A stretch of 64,000 bases of DNA, from assembly GCF_001522545.3 (NCBI RefSeq), contig NC_031769.1, positions 72,241,756 to 72,305,755 of the forward strand, read 5' to 3'. Of this stretch, positions 1 through 12,801 are shown piece after piece (position 1 is the first letter of the stretch; each line of letters opens with the position of its first letter). The position numbers and the translations under genes are program-made. Source of the stretch: Parus major (Eukaryota > Chordata > Aves > Passeriformes > Paridae). The notes under the pieces are model-generated. The model did no database searches and was not told the origin of the DNA. It saw only the letters and a program-made list of their open reading frames with translations.

Positions 1-1030
1 CTAAATGCATTATTTCCTACACCCAAAAATAGACTTAAAATACAGATTCCAGAAAAAGATATCATAAATATACTAGATATTACTAATGTTTATTCCTAAT
101 GGTATTAATATTCTCATTTATATTTATAACTTTAAAACGAGAACCATCTGTCTCACTAGCTGTAGGAGACCAGATTACAGTAGCCATAATATGATTAATT
201 TTCAATACAAATCACTACTGGTTAATTATAATGTGAAGTCTCTACTGGTAATGGAGCAATTATTTCAATGATACTTATAATGCTAGCAAGTCTTACAAAT
301 TCTTTTTTTTTTGGTTAGTGAACTATGGACTTAAAACTATCTCCTCTCATTAAAGTATGGGGGAAAAACAAACTCACAATTCCTCATCAATTCTGCTTCT
401 CATAAACCAAATTGTTTTTTATGCCAGTTGTTCAAAGATAGTTCAGACCATCTATTTCCTTAAAGAAAAATCTTTATAGATGACTCCCAAATCTAGTTGC
501 CCATTGTGATTTCTGCACTACATTTCTTCTAGTTAATAGATATCAACATAGGTGCCCTACTGACACAATAAACCCTGCGTTCTCATACTGCAATTTCAGA
601 GTTTTGTTTCTAGTTCTACTTATCTCTCACTACTGCCTTTCCCACTCAGATTTTTGACACCTGGAAACTCAAATTATGTGCCTTGCCTGTGCCTAAAACA
701 CAAAATTAAGTCTTGCCTGCATTTGACTTCTCTGCAGGTAAAAGAAAAGTTGTGGCTTCAAACCATCTGTGTTCAACAGGTTCAGAACAAAACAGTGTTC
801 TTAATTCAATTTTAACCTGATTCAAGCCAGCATAATATGTATTATCCACAGACAGAATTATTTAAATTAAATATGAACAAGAAAGTGTCTCTTCTGATTG
901 AAAATATAGGTAGTGACCATGTCTCTAGTCTCCAAGACTCAGATTAATAAAGAAAACAAAATGATAAAATAAACTAGGATAGTTGCATATCTCTTTATAT
1001 GTTTTATGTAGTTGGAAAAGGCAGAATAGT
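1..1030. other. Unique AT-rich noncoding DNA
   Basis: I see no gene, RNA or recognisable mobile element here. Stop codons are frequent in all frames and the longest clean open frame is about 60 codons, consistent with chance. The composition matches the rest of the window, as expected for avian intergenic or intronic DNA. Confidence 0.6.
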
Positions 1031-1048
1031 GAAAGAGAAAGAGAAAGA
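1031..1048. repeat. Purine simple repeat (GAAAGA-type) at the gap edge
   Basis: Three tandem copies of a GAAAGA-like hexamer run straight into the N block. Long purine/pyrimidine tracts are hard to sequence and assemble, so the missing bases are probably largely the continuation of this repeat. This is inferred from the edge only. Confidence 0.7.
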
Positions 1049-1359
1049 NNNNNNNNNNNNNNNNNNNNNNNNNNNNNNNNNNNNNNNNNNNNNNNNNNNN
1101 NNNNNNNNNNNNNNNNNNNNNNNNNNNNNNNNNNNNNNNNNNNNNNNNNNNNNNNNNNNNNNNNNNNNNNNNNNNNNNNNNNNNNNNNNNNNNNNNNNNN
1201 NNNNNNNNNNNNNNNNNNNNNNNNNNNNNNNNNNNNNNNNNNNNNNNNNNNNNNNNNNNNNNNNNNNNNNNNNNNNNNNNNNNNNNNNNNNNNNNNNNNN
1301 NNNNNNNNNNNNNNNNNNNNNNNNNNNNNNNNNNNNNNNNNNNNNNNNNNNNNNNNNNN
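1049..1359. other. Assembly gap (311 N)
   Basis: This is an unbroken run of N. The left edge is a purine simple repeat and the right edge is ordinary purine-rich unique sequence. The real length is unknown. Open frames that cross it are artefacts. Confidence 0.98.
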
Positions 1360-1904
1360 AGAAATGGAAGATAAAAGTAGTTAGAAAAGCCTGAGTGTGT
1401 AGCTCCTACTATGAGTTAGACCAGCAGTTACAAGGATCAGGAAAATTAAAATGTCAGCTCAGGGGAAAATACAGAGGATATTCTGTGTTCATTAATTTCA
1501 AGTCCAGTGGACTGCCATTGTTTTCTGAAGCTAAGACTTTTTAGAAAAGTATATAAAGCCTTCCTCATATATACAAAAGATACAAGACATCTTCTCAAGA
1601 ACTCTTCTCTCTCACCAAAAAGAGATTAGTCTACATCAGGGCACAAAGAATAATGAAAAGGTCTGGGATTTTCACTGTTTCATTGCTGTTTAGTAGTGTT
1701 TAATATAGCTATCTGCAAACCAGACAGAATTCTCACTTATTATTCTTATTTTGCGTGAAAATCATTTAGATATGCCTTTCAATACACATATTGAATGCTT
1801 ACCTCTTGATTTTAATTAACTTTTTTTTCTGTTCCAGTTCAGAGTTTCCCGCCTTAGAGTATGAACCAAGAACATGATTGTGGTTTCTTATGGTAATTTC
1901 ACTT
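1360..1904. other. Unique AT-rich noncoding DNA
   Basis: I see nothing recognisable: no open frame of note and no repeat match by eye. It ends where CR1 reverse-transcriptase similarity begins. Confidence 0.55.
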
Positions 1905-2038
1905 TTTCTTTATAATGAAGGAAAGACCATAGATTTTTGTCTGTCTGGACCTTGTCAAAGCCTTTGACATTGTAGACCACAGTGACTCCTTGAAGATATC
2001 CATGGTTTGGGCAGGTACACTGTTCACTGAGTAGAACC
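1905..2038 (+). mobile_element. CR1 LINE fragment, forward, reverse-transcriptase part
   Basis: The forward strand around 1940-1985 reads like V-C-L-D-L-V-K-A-F-D-I-V, a decayed form of the CR1 RT motif A (usually V-Y-L-D-F-S-K-A-F-D-T-V). The following bases match the CR1 segment that normally encodes ...LDRYTLCWVKNW. Similarity stops near 2038, where a reverse-oriented CR1 piece begins. Frame-breaking changes show that it is long dead. CR1 is the dominant LINE of birds and encodes an endonuclease-RT protein (ORF2). Family level is confident; the subfamily cannot be named by eye. Confidence 0.75.
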
Positions 2039-2900
2039 TGAGCCACCTTTTTTCCAGGCTGAACTACACAAGCTTCTTCAGTCAATCCTCATAGGAATTG
2101 TTCTCTAGAGGTTTGTTGCCCTTCTCTGGACATGATAGAGCACCTCAGAGTATTTCTTGTAGTTAGTCACAAAAGCATACACACACACTTGACTGAAGTC
2201 CACTGATCTAGTCTGCCCATAATCCTCTGCAGAGCCTTCAGACCCTCCAGCTGATCAGCACTCCAGCTTGGTGCAGTCTGCAGACTGATTGAAGGTGCAC
2301 CTGATCCCCTTGGACCAGATCATTGACAAAGATATTAAGCAGAACTAGCCCCAGTGCCAAGCCCCAGTAAACATTACATATGACCAGCTGTCAGCTGGAT
2401 TTTCTTCATTCACCACAACTCTTTTGGCCTGGCCATCCAATCAGTTTTAATGCAGAAAATGTTTTTTCTTTGGTTCCAATGAAAGGTCTCCATTCAACCA
2501 TACCAGTTGTTCCTACCAGTTTGTCTTTTGGCACATGGGGATGGTCTGCTCCTGCAGACTATAAGATTTCCTTCTTGGAGAATGTCCAGCCTTCCTGGAG
2601 TCCTTTGCTCTTCTGGACTGCCTCCCAAAAGAGTCTCTCAACTACACTGCTAAACAGTCCAAAGACTGCCTTCTGGAAATCCAGTGCAGCAGTTCTGCTG
2701 ATCCCCACCTTAGTTCTGTGAGGATCAAAAACTTGATATGTGCTTGTTATGCTCAGGGTGGCCTCCAAGTATGACCCACCACTCCTTCCCGTTCACAAAC
2801 AACAGATCCAAGAAACTAGAAACTAGAAACACTCTCTCACTCACCACCTGTGTTAAGAACTTACTTTCCACACATTCCAGGACCATCTTAGACTGTTTCC
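2039..2900 (-). mobile_element. CR1 LINE fragment, reverse, internally deleted ORF2
   Basis: Read on the minus strand from 2900 downward, the order follows CR1 ORF2. The end of the endonuclease domain comes first (a peptide like LECVESKFLTQVVSE near 2860-2895, then LDLLFVNGKEW). A linker follows (RTAALDFQKAVFGLF near 2650-2720), then, after a deletion near 2470, the middle and later RT coding region (about 2465-2190). Last comes part of the 3' region, where the plus strand shows the typical ccaggctgaac motif at about 2055. The first part of RT is missing at the 2470 junction. Frameshifts and stops make it nonfunctional. Orientation is opposite to the adjoining fragment at 1905-2038. Confidence 0.85.
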
Positions 2901-5900
2901 TCTCCAATTTATTATATTTTAATACTGTATTAGAAATGCATATTGTAGAGGTTTTTATAAATTTCTTATATGTGTTACATTAGTGTATGTTTAATGTCTA
3001 CATAAAACCATGTGTGTTTTTATGTACATTCCCTGTTTCAAATTCCTTTTTGGATGCATTACACAATAAACTCAAAAGACATTCACCAAATACCAGGTGA
3101 TAGTACAGGAGCTTCATTCACTTAAGAATGAAGCTTAAATTCACTTCACTTCATTCACTTAAAGATATCTGGATTCTTACTACCTTTAAACCACTGCAAT
3201 ATTGTTCAGCAGATTTATAAAGTCAGGATGAACTAGTAGGTGAAATCTTTTATCACCCAAAGTGGTGCTTGCTTTCTGAAAATTATCTTCTTCCTCAGCT
3301 CTCTCCACAAACATGGTAATGGCTGTTGTTTAATCTCCCTCATACAAGGCCTGACAATACAGGAAACATCTAGGGCAATGTTTCACCATTACTTCTTCTT
3401 TAAATGGCCAAATGAAAGGAGATTGAAAAGAGCATTTATTGTTGTATTTTTTTAAATGGTTGAATCAGTTCTCTCATTTTAATTAAGCCACTGAATTTCT
3501 GGACAAAGCATTCTCTGTCCTGCTTCATTTGTTCCCTACTGGCATTCCAACTCAGCAAAACATTTTTCCTGTGGAATTATACTGAAAACTATCATGCCTT
3601 GCTGGATCAAAGGTACTAAATCTTGTTTGAAATTTATTAAATCAGTTTGTACTCTGAAAGAGGTTTAGCTTTTCAAAATATTCTACACCATCTAAGAACC
3701 CCTTTTGTGATTTTCTCTTTACTATGTTCTTTTTAATCTTACTCCTTTTATGCCACATAAGTTTCCTGACCTCCACTGCTTCATTTAACATCAGGAAGTG
3801 TAGTGTTTAGTACACACAGTACAAGCTAGGCTTTTTTATTTGTATTTACAAAGAAGTTAAAAGGAAAGCTTTGTGAAGACATAACAATTTATTTTCCCTC
3901 TTATCATCTTGCCCTCCTCTGCTCACATTTTAAAAAATGTTGGGGTACTATTTATGATTTTTTGCCCTCCTGAAGGAGGATACTTATTAAGCAAAATGCT
4001 TTGAAAGTTTTGTGAAATTTTTGTGATTGCTAAATTAGTCATTACTATGTCTTTAGATTATTATTGCTGTGGGACTATGTTTAACATCAAAGTCCTATTA
4101 TTTCAATGATAAGTTTGTTTACCACAGTAAAACCACTCATGCTAATACATTTTTCACATTCTTTTCCTTCTTAAATATAATCAGAAAAAATCTTCAGATT
4201 CTGAGAAATCTAAAACATTTGATGTCAGCTTTTACACCTGAGAATCTGTGCTTCTAATGGTGTCAAGCCAAATGGCCAAAAAAAGATCACAGCACCTAGC
4301 CAATTTATAATAATGCCTAAATCAGCAAAGTAAATTTTATAATAATAATTTAATAAATCAGCATCAGAAAGCAGATAACATTTTCTTCCTTAAAACTGCA
4401 TGTTCTTGCTCTCAGAATACTGAGAACAACCATAAAGGGGAAGCTATGCTGAGCTCTGGAGTGCTTTTCAGAGTTCAGTGATTCTGTGCAAGTGAATGCC
4501 AAAAATCCAGGATGGTTCATGTTCTCTGTGAATTTGACATCCAAACAGTCATCAGTCTTTAGCAGATACTGCTGTTAACATGAGATGTTCATATATGTGT
4601 GGATATAAGAATAACATATATGTCTTCATGTTTCAGCAACAAAAAGTTCACGTTCACAAAAACAACAGCAACATTAACAATTCAATATAATGTTTTTCAT
4701 TAGTTTGGTGAAAATAATACTGTCCACCAACTAAACATGGAAAGGAGAAGATGATGTTAAAGTCTATATAGTCATCTAACTATAAACATAATTAATACAT
4801 AATCTATATAAAATCTATATCTACGTACTCTACATAATCTATAAAGGCATATAAGAGTATTATCTGTTCCCTGAGTTATCTATGTACAACTCATCTGAAG
4901 TCATTTCAGATAAGTCTCATATGCATCTAGAAGGAAATTATTAAACTGCCCTGTGACATTACTCAAACACAAAAAATCTCCCCCTAAAAATCTGTGACTC
5001 CCAGGAGCCTTTGCAAAACCCTAGTAAGACATTTTCATATAGTAAAGTTTTCTTGAATTGTAATGCTTGTCTACAACTGTGGAGTTTTCTGCATAAAAAT
5101 CCACTTGCATTAGAAATATTTAATAAGACTGACAGGTATTTCATAGCTTCTATCACTATGCACTCCAAAATTTATATTGTCACATGCCAAAAAGAATAAT
5201 TAGGATTTATACCAAACTGCAGCAGGCACAATTTAAAAACTGCATGCTTACTGACTGTATCAAAAATTACGTCATAGGGCTCCTTCTCTCAATTCTACTA
5301 TTTAGCATTAAAAGTACATTTTCTAAAAAGAAAGATAAAGTCATACAATTTAGGCAAGTCAAAACTCAGGAACAAAATATTAAACAGTTTAAACTCAAGT
5401 GATACTACAGAATATTAATCTAATTGTAGTGAGCTAAACTATAGACAAAAATTAAAGCCAGTCTCAGTGAGGGGAGGAATATAAAACTAATAGCAACAAC
5501 AACAAAAAAAACCCCAGCCATGAATTCCTAGCTGAATAATTTCTTTCAGAAGCTAAGCAAGAAGACATAAAAAAACTCCTTAGACCTGATTTGTATATTT
5601 TATCAGTAATCTGCAAGCTGATGGAGATGTCACAACACTGCTGTATTTATGTCTTCAAATGACTGTAATAATGAAAAACTAGTAGATTGAAGACCAAGAA
5701 CTGAACATAAAAAAGTCTTATTTCCTTCTAACCATGTTCACACAAAGGCTAGATACTACTAGAACTCCATGGAGACATCTAAAAAATATAAAACTTAGAT
5801 GCCTAAATATTGTTTTTTCAAACAATAATAGCAAGTTGATATTTCAGAAAATTTGATTTTCATTTGGAGGCTAACCAATTTTTTTTACCTTTTAAATTAC

Positions 5901-8900
5901 TGAGAATATACACTGGAAATATTTTAGATATCTGAGGAATGAAACAAACACATTTTGCAGAGCAGGTATGCAATCCAGCAAATAAAGAACTTTTGAATGG
6001 GATGACAGAAAGAATTACTTTTCTAAGTAACTCAGGTCAAGAAAATATATTGCATTTAACAATCTGAACAATCTTTCTGGAAGAAGATAGATTTAGATTC
6101 ACAGTAGGTGAAAATGAACCACATAAACTATTGGTAAAAGCTTAAACAACCACATGAGCTTCCTAAGAAATTTTCAGTCTTACATAGAGCTAAAGGGATA
6201 GTTTTTATATTCTCTTTTAATATATTGAGACATCTGAATTTTTTCTTTTTTCATTTGAGCTTCATCAAAGGGAAATATATGTCTCATTGAACATACACGA
6301 CATTAATAATGTTTAGATAACAGAGTGATCACTGTAACCATTATTTTAATTCCAATTTCTAAAAGAGAAATTACTAGCCAAAGCACCAACAGAATTCAAC
6401 AAAAATGCAGAATCCTCTATTATCTAATCCTACACAAATTAGGACTGTAGTCTGTGCCTTCCACTCTGTAAATCCTTGAAGTCTTAGCTATGTTACAGCT
6501 TGGAAATCATCTCTAATGAGTTTAACAGATTTCACAGCTATAAGAGTAACTGCATCTTCAGCTGTTTCCTGGTAAACTATCAAGAAAATGCTTCCATTTA
6601 ATAATAGTATATCATGTTATGGATATTATGATTTTGTATGAGATTTGAAACCACTCTAGATTCCTCCAGAAAAATAGTCTAAGAATTAACCGCACTCAAT
6701 CATGACAATGTAGGAAGTTTTGCCAAATTCTACCCTTAGTTGCCTCCATGTAAAGGTACAGCACTTATGTCAAAGTGAATTTATTTTATATTTACACTTA
6801 CAGAACATAAATTGCACTTGGTATAGTGACAGGAGGTTTCTTCCAACAGAAAGAACTGGAGAGACAGCACCTTGCTAGTCCAGATTATTCCACTCCTGAA
6901 CACACATGGTGTAGCTAATGGGTAATCAATATTTTTCCCAATACATAAATTTAACTCTTAGGAATTTCAGCTTCTAACAAATTGCTGAACTGAGTTAAAT
7001 TGATTACTGTGAACACTTCTAAATACTTTGATTTAGCAGATTTCATAGTGAATTTTGAGCTCTATTCCACACTGAACCTGAATTGTCTCACTAAAAAACT
7101 AATTATCTTGATTTTTTGAATATTAATTTGATTTACAACACCAAAAGAGATGCCTTCAACTTATCCTCAAAGAAAATAACTTTGTCAACAATCTGATTTT
7201 CAGCCATGCAAAAATGTCTTGGTTATTAAATAAGTTTCACTTATCAATATGCAATATATAATGCAAGAGGGGACACTTTGAAGAGAAGAAAAAGAACATA
7301 TTGTGTTGGTATCTTCTCAAATCTTGATTTTTTTGTGTCTCAGATATTTTAACATAATTTTCATCACCAGTTAAAATGATTGCTGCCTCACAAAGATCTT
7401 TTGTGTCTCAAAATTTTCAGTGTTGTATTTTACATAAATCATGCTGGGAAAACTCTAACTACTGTAAAAGCACAATTAACATCAATATAAAAACTCATCA
7501 TCTCTTAGAGACTGTAGAAAATGCTTCTGGCAGCAGTAAATACACATAATAGGCCCTTTTATGATATATAACTATACTGGCAACAAGGTATGATTTGGTT
7601 CATTCAGAAGCATATTTTCAATTGATATTAACAGTGCTCTTTAAGTTTTGAGGGGCTACACACTTAGAATGCTCAACAGGATTTTAGTGTAATATTAATA
7701 GAAATTTTGACTTGAAAGTGCAAGACAATCCAGTTAAATATACAAACTTAGAGGTACACTTTGGACAAATCTGTCAGGAATCATTAGTTTCCATGATTTG
7801 CTCCTCATCTAGAAGATATAAAATGTATTTTATTTTTTTTTTTATAATTATTTATTTCTTTTTTTTTAGCTGTGGAATTTTAACTGATTTCAAAATAAAA
7901 AAAATGCTTATACAGATCTAGGTCAAATTTAGCCAAATCTCAAGAGTATTAAAAGGGAGGCTATGATTACACTATCCAGTCCTGATTAATTTATAGAGAA
8001 ATTACTGTGCTATTACAGGAATTTTGAAACATATTAATAATCTTTATGAAACAGTTTTCAGAAAATCCTCAGAAGTCTAAGTTGTAATGATTAATAAAAA
8101 AAAAAATTCTCACAGCATAATTTGAAAACTGCAATTTCCTTCCTGTATCTTCTGTCTTTGGATGCATCTATATACATCTCAATAGATACTTTCAGCAAAG
8201 TATTAGTAACTGCTGAGATGGGCAAGAAACAGTGTTCTACGACTGACCAGGGGAATTTTTTTTACCATATGGAGGTCAATGAACCTCTTGTTAAAAGTAT
8301 ATCTTCTCTAACTTCTTACTCCTTTTGTCAGTATGTACCAGTATGCCTTTATTTCTTTTGTGGAAAATCTCTTGACCCATAAAGATAAGGCATGGTTCTA
8401 CTGATAAGCAAGTCAGCTTATAAAATACTATATTAGTTGTGAAACACAACTTTCCTGAAAGTTTGATAGTCTAAGAATTAAAGTGACAGATTATCATAGT
8501 AGAACTCTTTGTTTAGGAGAGGAAATGAATTTCAATAAAACATGGGAGCAACAAAATTGTATACAAAAACTAGCTTGACATTTGTTCTCAGCAGAAAAGA
8601 AAGATGTTGTGCTTCTCAAATGAAAGGCAAAATACAACACTTCAACACATAAATACACTTGTGAAAAATAACAGTATCAATCACTGTACTCATCATGGTA
8701 AGAAAGTAACTGAGAAGAAAAGTCAAGCAGTGTGTATTACTTGGACACTGAAACTCGTCTTACTTTTACACCAAAGGAAGTCTGACATCATCAGGATTTT
8801 TTAAAGCAGTGTGTTTGAATTCCCAGCCAACCACAATTTTATCTTCATGATGGCTTATGAAGTAAAGCCATCCCTTTTCTAATAGTATAAATTTCTAATA

Positions 8901-11900
8901 ATATAAATACTTTTCTAATTTTTGAACACTTTTGGCTTTTACCATATTTCTGTTTCTCTTTCCCTTTTTATTTTTTATTTTTGCCTTGGGATTGATTTTG
9001 ATTATTTCTTCAAAGATTAAAAATGTGCTTTGCATAAATTAAAAGTCTGAGCAAAATGTGCTGACAGAAAGTTTTATGCCCAAACAGTATATTCTCCATT
9101 AAGCTATCAACCTTGGCAAAACTTGTAAGCACTGAAAAAACATCATATGAGAATGTTATCCTTTTTTCAGGAGAGTACAAATACTGATTTCTTGGAAATT
9201 TGGCCAGGAGCAGGGAAAGATGTTTTTAGTTATCTTGCACTCCTGTGCTTCAGCACTGGCACCCCACAGCATCCCTATAGGCTCTGCAGTGACAAACCCT
9301 GGTTGTTGTCAGATCTGATGTACTGAGTTCTTTGTGCCACATCTAATAAAAGAAATGAAAGAAGAGCAAGCAGTGTTCTGAGCTTTCTAATCCAGATCAG
9401 ATAGTGGCTAAAGCCACTTAAATCTCCCAATTTCATCTAAAACATCCTGAATAAACACTACAGAAATGGTCATAAAGCCAGACAAAACAGCTATCTTTCC
9501 TGGTTTTAATTTAATTTTTATTTTTTCTTCCTCTACTGAGTGAATTTCAGTGGTGCTATTCATCTGAATAATATACAATGTCAGGCCTTCAGAAAGTAGT
9601 AATATTTTATGTTCTAGGACATAAAATAATCTGACATTTCAGATAAAGTTAAATAGAAATTATTTTCAATTTTTGGGACAAGAAAATTCTAGACATTTAT
9701 ACGTCTTGGTGTTTTGTTTATTTATATTTGATTATCTCACAGTTATGCAAAGTTAAGCAGACTTAGCAGTTTTATTAGCTATTCACTTCTGGGCAGTACA
9801 AACAGTGACTTAATTGGGTGTTTTTGTTTTCAGTTCTTCCTGCATTATTGATGAGTAACTGACATTGTTTGACTGCTTCTTAGTGCACACTCATTTCCTA
9901 GCATTGGGACACAGCAAAATGGTGTTAAAAGCTTTCACAGCCAGAATGCTCACTAATAAATGCTCTAACACTTGGAAATAATTTTCAGTTTAAATACTGT
10001 ATAATTCCATAAAGCAATGGCATTTGGCTGGCTGAAGCATACAATATATAACTCCCTTGTTGATGTTTATGAGCCTTGGCCCTGATGATCTCAGGATTCA
10101 ATTGGTGATATGGGAGCCTTTATTTTTACATGTATGACTCTCAGCCAAATACTGTAGATGCATTAAGCAGATAGATTAAGAAGAATTGTGTCATTCTATT
10201 TGTTTAGGAAAGATCAGAAAAATATGAGATTAGACATGACTCCGTGGTGTTTGCTAGCCCTTGAAAAACAAGGCAAGCGGTATCTTAGACCTGGAAAGGA
10301 AAAGGGAAAAATGTTCTTTACAGATTTTCAAAGCCATATTAGTCCTTCAGAAGGAACAGATAGGTGAGGGGTCAGACTCATTGGGTTGGACAGTGCCCTC
10401 ATGCTTTGGGAAGCTGAGGACCTGGTACATGTGCCTTATAGGAAGGTTATAAGAACCACTGAAGAAGTATGTTCCAGTTTTTAAAATAACTGAGAAAGCA
10501 GGAAGATGGCAGCCCCTGAAATCTTATTTGAAGTGCAGGGAAGGGCAATCTGTGCAGTTTTCCAGTGAAACTCAACTGTACCCTAAGAGAAGTAACTTCT
10601 GCTCTGAAATCCAAAGGACTCCATGGGACTCTAAGGTTAGAAAGTTATAGAAATTTATTAGAAAGGGCTTATAACATTAGAAATTATATTTCTTTTACAA
10701 AAAAGGTTCAAAATTTAAATCTGACATGTTTTACACCAAATGTTGATCTAGAATGCATTTTATGAATTTTTTGGTTAGTATTTTGTATACCTTAAACCAT
10801 CTTTATAATTATACCTTTTGTATACTTTAAATTATCTTTGTTATTGAACATCCTGTATTATTGATCATCTGTATTGTTTACTCAGAGTTTCTTCAAGTAC
10901 TTATTATATTTTTAATGAACTTCTTTTTCCTAATGCAAGTTTCAACTAATTATAACATTTATATTATGTTTATCCAGTAAAGCAATTATACCTTAAAAAA
11001 TGCCAAAGATATTTTCTTGTTGACAAAAAATATTAAAGTAGGAGTAAATCTGAGGAGTCTTTACTCTGACAAATTTTCAATAGGTTTCTCTGATGTCATT
11101 TTATGTCTCAAAGACTGTATACAATCAGTCTTATCATCTTTCCTTTATACTCTTTTATTGTAGGTTTTCTCCTCCCCATTGTTTCATCAGTTGCTAACAC
11201 ACGAGGCATTCCCCATCTGTAATACATTTGGCATAATGATTTAATATTCTTTGTGAGATGCCAAAAGTTCATCTCATACTTCCCTGGAATTTTGACAGCA
11301 ACCATATTGCTCTCATGTGACCAAAAATATCAATAAATAAAAATGACCTTTTCTACTTCTCTAAGGTGTAATGAAAGCAAAGTATTCATCCTACAAACTC
11401 TCAGGAAAATATCTTATGATTCACAGTATACCTTGTGCTTATAATTTTCAAGGCAGAACTGATTTGTTATGAGACTTTTTATATCTGTAAAATGGAAACT
11501 TATTTCTCACAAGGCATCTATTCCTCTACCTCATTTGTTAAAATATGCTAAGCTCCCAATAAATCAGACAGACAACTGATTTCATGGGTTAGTGAGGGTG
11601 AAAATGGCAATTTTAACACTTTATTGTAAATTAATGATGAAAATCTTTTAACACAAAAAACTCTTTATAAACTGAAAGCTCCTCAATATCTAGTGAAAGC
11701 AAATTTATAACGAACGTTAGGAATAGTAATGAAATTCTGCCTAAGAACAATATTGACATTTCTGTTTTAAAATGTAATGGCAATTCAAGATAACCTTAAA
11801 GCAATCTTTTTATAAACTGGAAATACATGCATGAAGGTCTGCCTCTGTATTTGATGTAAGAGCATTACCATATTAAATCAGATACTATTGCCTCAGGAAA

Positions 11901-12775
11901 GAGTATGTTAGTATTATCTATGACTTTTTAAACTAAGTGACAACCTGATTTACATGGTATACAGCTTTATAGTAATTCCAGTTTAGTTAGGACCTTATCC
12001 CATTTCCATTAAAGGCAACTTAATCTGTTATGGGAAGCTTAAAGGAATCTGGATGAAATGCAAGTACTAGGATAAAGCTGCAAGGTAGAAAAAAATCTTC
12101 ATTCAGAACAAAGCTGAAACACATGCTTAGCACTTTGATGAAGTCTAAGTGCATACTCAAATATAGTGCATATTTATTTGTGACAAGGTATTATGATTAA
12201 TTTTTATATATGTCCTTTAAGGATTAAACTATAAAAATACAAACTAAGAAGGAAAATTGTAACAATTTAAAATAAGAGATTACATAGAAATTAAGAAGAA
12301 ATAAAGAAGAAAGACATTTTAAGAACTGAGTTGTTACCTTGGTTTTTCTATCCTCCTTAACAGGTCTTGCATTACATAGCTCCACTCTGACTTCCTTCAA
12401 CATATCATGCTTCCTAAATATTCAAAGCTGACTATGGAGAAAGAGCTAAAGAGGCAGTCACTTCTCTGTCATATCAGTGATATCATTGGTCTTGTTTGTC
12501 CTTAATTTTGCTCTGATGAAAAACTTCCTGCTCTGCCATTATAACTCTTCAAAAAGGTTGAACTTAAAATATGTAATATCAAAGTGGCAGTCAGGAATAG
12601 TCTATCATATATGAAAAGACAATACTTTAACATGATATTAGCTATTCCAAGGGAGGAAAGTATTTTCATTACAAGTTTTTCCCAGAAAAGGAAAACAAAC
12701 AAATATTGAAAAAAAAAATTAATATTATAGCAGAAAGTCTGTATATTTGTGTATTACCTGCCAGCTAGGTAAAAC
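2901..12775. other. Unique AT-rich noncoding DNA, about 10 kb
   Basis: No gene or mobile element is recognisable. Small features are a short perfect inverted repeat (3110-3135, listed separately), T-rich and A-rich runs (for example near 7830-7870 and 8095-8107) and a complex, repeat-free stretch at 9895-10145 that might be a conserved noncoding element (see findings). Open frames are all under 90 codons and have no familiar motifs. Confidence 0.5.
3110..3135. repeat. Short perfect inverted repeat
   Basis: Two perfect 10-base arms (3110-3119 and 3126-3135) flank a 6-base spacer. A related direct repeat of cttcattcactta follows at about 3151-3163. There is no coding context and no T run, so terminator function is not implied. 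It may be chance or a replication-slippage product. Confidence 0.6.
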
Positions 12776-12801
12776 ATATATATATATATATATATATATA
12801 T
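12776..12801. repeat. (AT)n microsatellite
   Basis: There are thirteen uninterrupted AT dinucleotides, bounded by ac on the left and g on the right. It is probably length-polymorphic. Confidence 0.95.

Noticed and set aside
983..1394. Two plus-strand open frames of about 130 codons
   Set aside because: They run through the 311-N gap; the real residues at the ends show no coding character.
2380..2768. Open frames on both strands as genes
   Set aside because: They fall within the decayed CR1 element; only the minus strand has CR1 ORF2 similarity and it is broken by a deletion and indels.
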